Source: Undaria pinnatifida
Taxonomy: Eukaryota; Sar; Phaeophyceae; Laminariales; Alariaceae
Length of the DNA stretch: 64,000 nt
Reading direction: 5' to 3'
Assembly: GCA_012845835.1 (NCBI GenBank)
Contig: JABAKD010000021.1
Coordinates: 4,340,706 to 4,404,705, forward strand
The notes under the pieces were generated by a model that made no database searches, was not told where the DNA came from, and worked only from the letters and a program-made list of their open reading frames with translations. The position numbers and the translations under genes are program-made. Positions 61,253 through 64,000 of the stretch are shown piece after piece; positions within the stretch are counted from its first letter, which is position 1; every line of letters begins with the position of its first letter.

Positions 61253-63198
61253 TAGTATTAGTAAGGTACCGGTTTGGTCTACCATATTCAAGTAGTAATA
61301 GGGTACTTGTGTACTATATATAGGTGGTATTTATTTCAGGACTAACGCACAGAAATGTTTGTCGGATTGCGCGAGCGAGCGCCTTCCAAGTCGGGTATCG
61401 GGTGAGATGTTGAGCTCCTCATGTTTGGAGCGCAGAAATTTCCGCTACACCTCTACCGTGGGATGGCTCTTGGGTGGCGTAGAAAGGGAACCAACTGACG
61501 TTTTTGTCTTCATGGATGTAGAACGCAATGCTAGCCGCTGACGCACCAGCCAGATAGAAAAAACACAGGAGTCGGCAAATTACCGCACGCAGCGATACCT
61601 ACCACCTAGCCAACAAACATCTTGTCGGCGACTTGCTATTTACTGTGGTTACTAATTTTCGGCCGACCCTCGGTGCGACCAGCGAAGCTTACGAAACAAG
61701 GTATTGGTATAGTCAGACAGCTCACAGCCCTATTTGGTCTCCTCTCCGGCTTGTGCTTCATCCAGGCCCTCGGCGGTAACTTGCAGTTTCAGCCCGACAC
61801 ACTGGATGTCCAGATGGGAACGACAAATACTGCTCTCATCGCCGTAGTCACCGGCAACCTCAAGGTGACCTTGTTTCTGTTTTTAATATTAGTGTTTTAT
61901 GGCCAGGGAAATCGAATTTTTCACCGCGGCTAAGAATAGGTACTGCTTTCGAGGTACCTGGAGCGCCCGCCGATCACCGACACACACACAAATTGACGCT
62001 TTTTGTCCGAATGTCCAGCTTCCCTGGGATTCCTAGCGACAGCTATACTATCTTTTTTGTTTTTTTGTGCTGTAGCGTACCAGGTATGATCTGCGCTGCC
62101 GATACTGTGGCTGGGTTTGCGGGCGGACCAATTTGATTAATTGGCAGTTGGCGGGCGGGCGGGCGGGCGGGCGGGCCATTTTCATTGGCTGGTCGCTGCC
62201 CCGTTGATTTTCTGGTCGTTGAAAGCACGCCGCTTGAATCGTGTGGCCGTTGACGGGCGGGATATTTTATTGAGTGGTCGTTGGCGGGCAGCGCTTCGGT
62301 TGGTTGGTCTTGAAGGGCGGACCACTTTGACTGATTGGCCGTCGGCAGGCGGGTCACGTGGACTGTTCGAGTTTCTGGCGGGCAGGCCTTAGTTATTGGT
62401 TCTAGGTTTGGTCGTTGGCGGACGGGACACCTTGATTGGTTGGTTTTTGGCAGAAGTGCACGTTGGCTGATTGGTCGCTAACGCATGGGCCTATTATATC
62501 GGTCGCTGCTTCGCGGTTTAGGAACGTGCGCATGGTGGTGTTGTTGGTGATGGTAAGGTTGGTGTTGCTGGTTGAATATTCTTAGCTTCGTTGCCTGGAT
62601 TGCTTCCCGATATTGGCGCTCATCGAACATAGCCCCCGAGACCAACACTTCGTATGTATTGCTCGTCTTCCCTGGACCAGCTGAGGTTGCTTCCTTCGAT
62701 AAGATCAACTTGATTCCCTGCTGTCCATGCATGCCAAGCCTGAAGTTCTCCCCTTTCCCCCCCGTTAGTCTCATGCGATGTCGGATCCGACCCAATCCGA
62801 TACTTTGGTGTCAGTCTTTGCTCCCGCTTTTGACCGACAGATCGACAAATGACAGCCCTCTCCATCGTGCGCACGATACAAAATGGGAAGACATGATATG
62901 ACATTATACGATATTATACATGACGACGTACATGATAAGATGCAATATGGTATGGTAGTTCGTATGTGATATGATGTGACATGCTCCGATACGACACGAT
63001 ACGATATTTTCTGGTATCATTCGATCTGATCCCCTCCGGTACTTCTTTTCGGCCCGCGGCGATTTTTTTCCCGCTTTTGACCAACCGCAGATCGACAACG
63101 GGAACCCCCTCCACTATCTCCAGGTGTTCCAGCTCGTAAGTACCGGCCCGGGCGCGTACTACGTGCACAACGACATTCTCCGCCTCATCTACAGCTAG
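57536..63198 (+). CDS. NTF2: Nuclear transport factor 2 (whole gene)
   Basis: Join(57536..57607, 59470..59565, 61766..61864, 63091..63198) gives 375 nt, 124 aa, with every intron GT-AG and phase 0. NTF2 is a small homodimeric protein that binds RanGDP and FxFG nucleoporins and returns Ran to the nucleus. The family features are all present: N-terminal amphipathic helix (V-A-K-A-F-V-T-H-F-Y), the L-Y-Q-P-S-S-T-L-T strand, a G-A-A-N-I-V-A-K helix, D-V-Q region, V-V-T-G-N-L-K strand, V-F-Q-L, and the C-terminal Y-Y-V-H-N-D-I-L-R-L signature. Length matches the family (about 120-130 aa), which argues for a stand-alone NTF2 rather than an NTF2-like domain of a larger protein. Introns total about 5.3 kb and are full of repeats. 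Confidence 0.95.
57617..57735. repeat. GTGGT microsatellite after NTF2 exon 1
   Basis: GTGTGGTGTGGTGG and GGGTGGAGTGG units begin about 10 bp after the donor. Confidence 0.85.
58239..58332 (+). mobile_element. Family F element in NTF2 intron 1, decayed
   Basis: TTAA at the left and TTAC at the right; the interior is recognisable but carries several changes. Confidence 0.6.
58365..58992 (+). mobile_element. Repeat family K, copy 2 in NTF2 intron 1
   Basis: This is the most complete copy. It contains a 100-codon ORF at 58593-58895 without a recognised domain, a perfect palindrome GGCCGTAGTCGTACGACTACGGCC near 58943, and a C-run tail. Fragments of the same family lie at 29855-30005 (plus) and 34450-34600 (minus). 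Confidence 0.65.
58993..59060 (+). mobile_element. 5'-truncated LINE 3' end in NTF2 intron 1
   Basis: This is a LINE terminus (TCGAAAGGGATACGGGTCAA, then TGGTCAAATAACTAAGG) followed by a short C run. It directly abuts the 3' end of the family K element at 58365-58992. Confidence 0.65.
59271..59423 (+). repeat. Three decayed copies of the NTF2 exon 2 acceptor region
   Basis: TTTTCATTTCGACGACGAAT (59271), CGCTACGACGACGCAGCTTG (59352) and TTCAATTTCGACGACGCAAC (59397) resemble the true acceptor TTCGATTTCGACCACGCAG|CTGG (59451-59473). Confidence 0.7.
59470..59565 (+). CDS. NTF2: NTF2 exon 2
   Basis: The acceptor is CACGCAG. The exon encodes L-D-Q-L-G-A-L-Y-Q-P-S-S-T-L-T-I-E-S and the G-A-A-N-I-V-A-K-Y-K helix; the donor is AAG|GTCAGC. 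Three related pyrimidine-plus-CGACGACGCA segments precede the acceptor. Confidence 0.93.
59612..60825. repeat. CACCTACTGCTGTACACAAC minisatellite, NTF2 intron 2
   Basis: About 1.2 kb of imperfect units of CACCTACTGCTGTACACAAC separated by GTGTCCCTTTTTTT-type spacers, giving a ~60-100 bp higher-order period. Confidence 0.9.
60848..61471 (+). mobile_element. MITE family C, interrupted, in NTF2 intron 2
   Basis: The left end is GAGTCATGCCACGGTAAGG and the right end CACCTCTACCGTGGGATGGC. Between them are a minus-strand family D copy (60960-61040) and a GTA microsatellite (61196-61262). Confidence 0.55.
61196..61262. repeat. GTA microsatellite
   Basis: About 66 bp of GTAGTAGTGGTAGTAGTA. Confidence 0.95.
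61766..61864 (+). CDS. NTF2: NTF2 exon 3
   Basis: The acceptor is CATCCAG. The exon is 33 codons, A-L-G-G-N-L-Q-F-Q-P-D to V-V-T-G-N-L-K, covering the central beta strands; the donor is AAG|GTGACC. Confidence 0.92.
62100..62500. repeat. GGGC microsatellite and TTGGTCGTTGGCGGGC minisatellite, NTF2 intron 3
   Basis: GGGC runs at 62149-62175, then irregular TGGTCGTTGGCGGGC units. Confidence 0.8.
62790..62866 (+). repeat. Decayed copy of the NTF2 exon 4 acceptor and start
   Basis: CCCGCTTTTGACCGACAG|ATCGACAAATGACAGCCCTC, 250 bp before the true CCCGCTTTTGACCAACCGCAG|ATCGACAACGG. The copy has an in-frame TGA. Confidence 0.85.
63091..63198 (+). CDS. NTF2: NTF2 exon 4 (terminal)
   Basis: The acceptor is CCGCAG. 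The exon encodes I-D-N-G-N-P-L-H-Y-L-Q-V-F-Q-L, G-A-Y-Y-V-H-N-D-I-L-R-L-I-Y-S and TAG at 63196-63198. A decayed copy of the acceptor and exon start lies 250 bp upstream. AATAAA at 63449-63454 is a possible polyadenylation signal, unproven for this lineage. Confidence 0.94.
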   Translation: MDNGNPLHYLQVFQLVSTGPGAYYVHNDILRLIYS

Positions 63199-63559
63199 TT
63201 TTGTTTCCGTTCTTTTTTTTTCTTCCGGGTGTCTTTTTTTCTGTTATTATTTTTCGTTGTTCTTACTTCTTGTTCTTATTTTGTTCTTTTTTTTTTCTCC
63301 GACCTGAGCTGTGCCGAGCGACAGTGCAATAAGCACGGGCGCACGGGGGTGGGGAGTTTTTGTATCATCCCCGCTTCTTCGCGCGGGCGGGCGCCAATCG
63401 GTGAAAAAAAGTAGACATGAATATGAAATATTTGGTAAGGAAAACTGAAATAAAAATAGAGAAAAAAAAGAGAGAAAGAGGTGTGGGGGAAGAACGAGAG
63501 CGCTGGAGTTTCCCGCTGGGTCGGGGAGCATTATTATCTATATACTTTTCTGTGTGATG

Positions 63560-64000
63560 GAGTTTTCGAGAGGGTAGGGCGGAATATCGGGGAGGTGGGG
63601 GGAGTGGTTGTGCCCCCTAATAATGAAAACGGGGAGTGAGTAGGGGGAGGTGGGAGACGGGGAGGGGGGTGGGTTGTGGGTGAGCGGGGTTGAGTGGGGC
63701 GAGGGACATTTGAGCGGGGGGTATGGGGCTGGGGGGCTTGTGCGGGGAAGGGGGGGGGAGGGGGGGTTCTAATGGGGCTGCTTTGGGGATGGAGGCAGGG
63801 TAGAGGTGGTCGGCAGCGCGGAAGTGCGTGGGAGGGTAGTATTTTTTCATTTTTTATAGCGATGTTGGCGATGATCATGGCTGAGGTGGTGCATCCATGA
63901 AGACATTTGTGATGATGATGATGACGGTGTTGGTGATCACGAGCATGTTCTTGCAGACGTTGATGGTGCCTTGGTGATGATTTTGAAGGCGTTGATGGTA
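63560..64000. repeat. G-rich and GATGATG simple sequence at the right edge
   Basis: GGGGAGGTGGGGG-type tract (63560-63780) then GATGATGATGACGGTGTTGG-type sequence (63900-64000). No gene is seen. Confidence 0.7.

Overview
The window is eukaryotic nuclear DNA, most likely from a brown alga (Phaeophyceae). Evidence: genes split into many short GT-AG exons, pentatricopeptide-repeat (PPR) motifs of the style seen in stramenopile algae, GC-rich exons in repeat-rich DNA, a non-LTR retrotransposon, and interstitial TTAGGG-type tracts. The taxon is an inference; no rRNA or organelle marker is present.

Layout. 1-2.6 kb: a degenerate LINE (minus strand) beside a second repeat. 2.7-5.8 kb: nested small transposons and one isolated exon-like ORF (minus, 4173-4369) resembling the start of an ABC-type ATPase domain. 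6.6-33.1 kb: a 17-exon PPR gene (plus strand) whose exons join in frame throughout (3492 nt, 1163 codons plus stop). 33.1-34.9 kb: tandem decay products of the gene's last exon and 3' flank. 34.9-57.4 kb: about 22 kb without a gene I can support, filled with MITEs, foldback elements, a large inverted-repeat array and minisatellites. 57.5-63.2 kb: a complete four-exon gene for nuclear transport factor 2 (NTF2, 124 aa, plus strand). 63.2-64 kb: flank with G-rich and GAT-rich simple sequence.

The most unusual pattern is that many exon edges of both genes are accompanied, in the adjacent intron or 3' flank, by one to four tandem, decaying copies of that same exon edge, often with the splice site still recognisable ('exon echoes'). 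PPR exon 3, for example, is the fifth unit of a ~125 bp tandem array in which every unit keeps its own AG acceptor and the start of the exon. The introns otherwise hold minisatellites, satellites and MITEs.

The PPR protein is expected to bind organellar RNA and NTF2 to carry RanGDP into the nucleus; nothing suggests a shared pathway. At least a dozen repeat families recur in the window. One is an 89-90 bp TTAA-flanked miniature element whose insertion into another repeat can be read directly because an uninterrupted copy of that target is also present.
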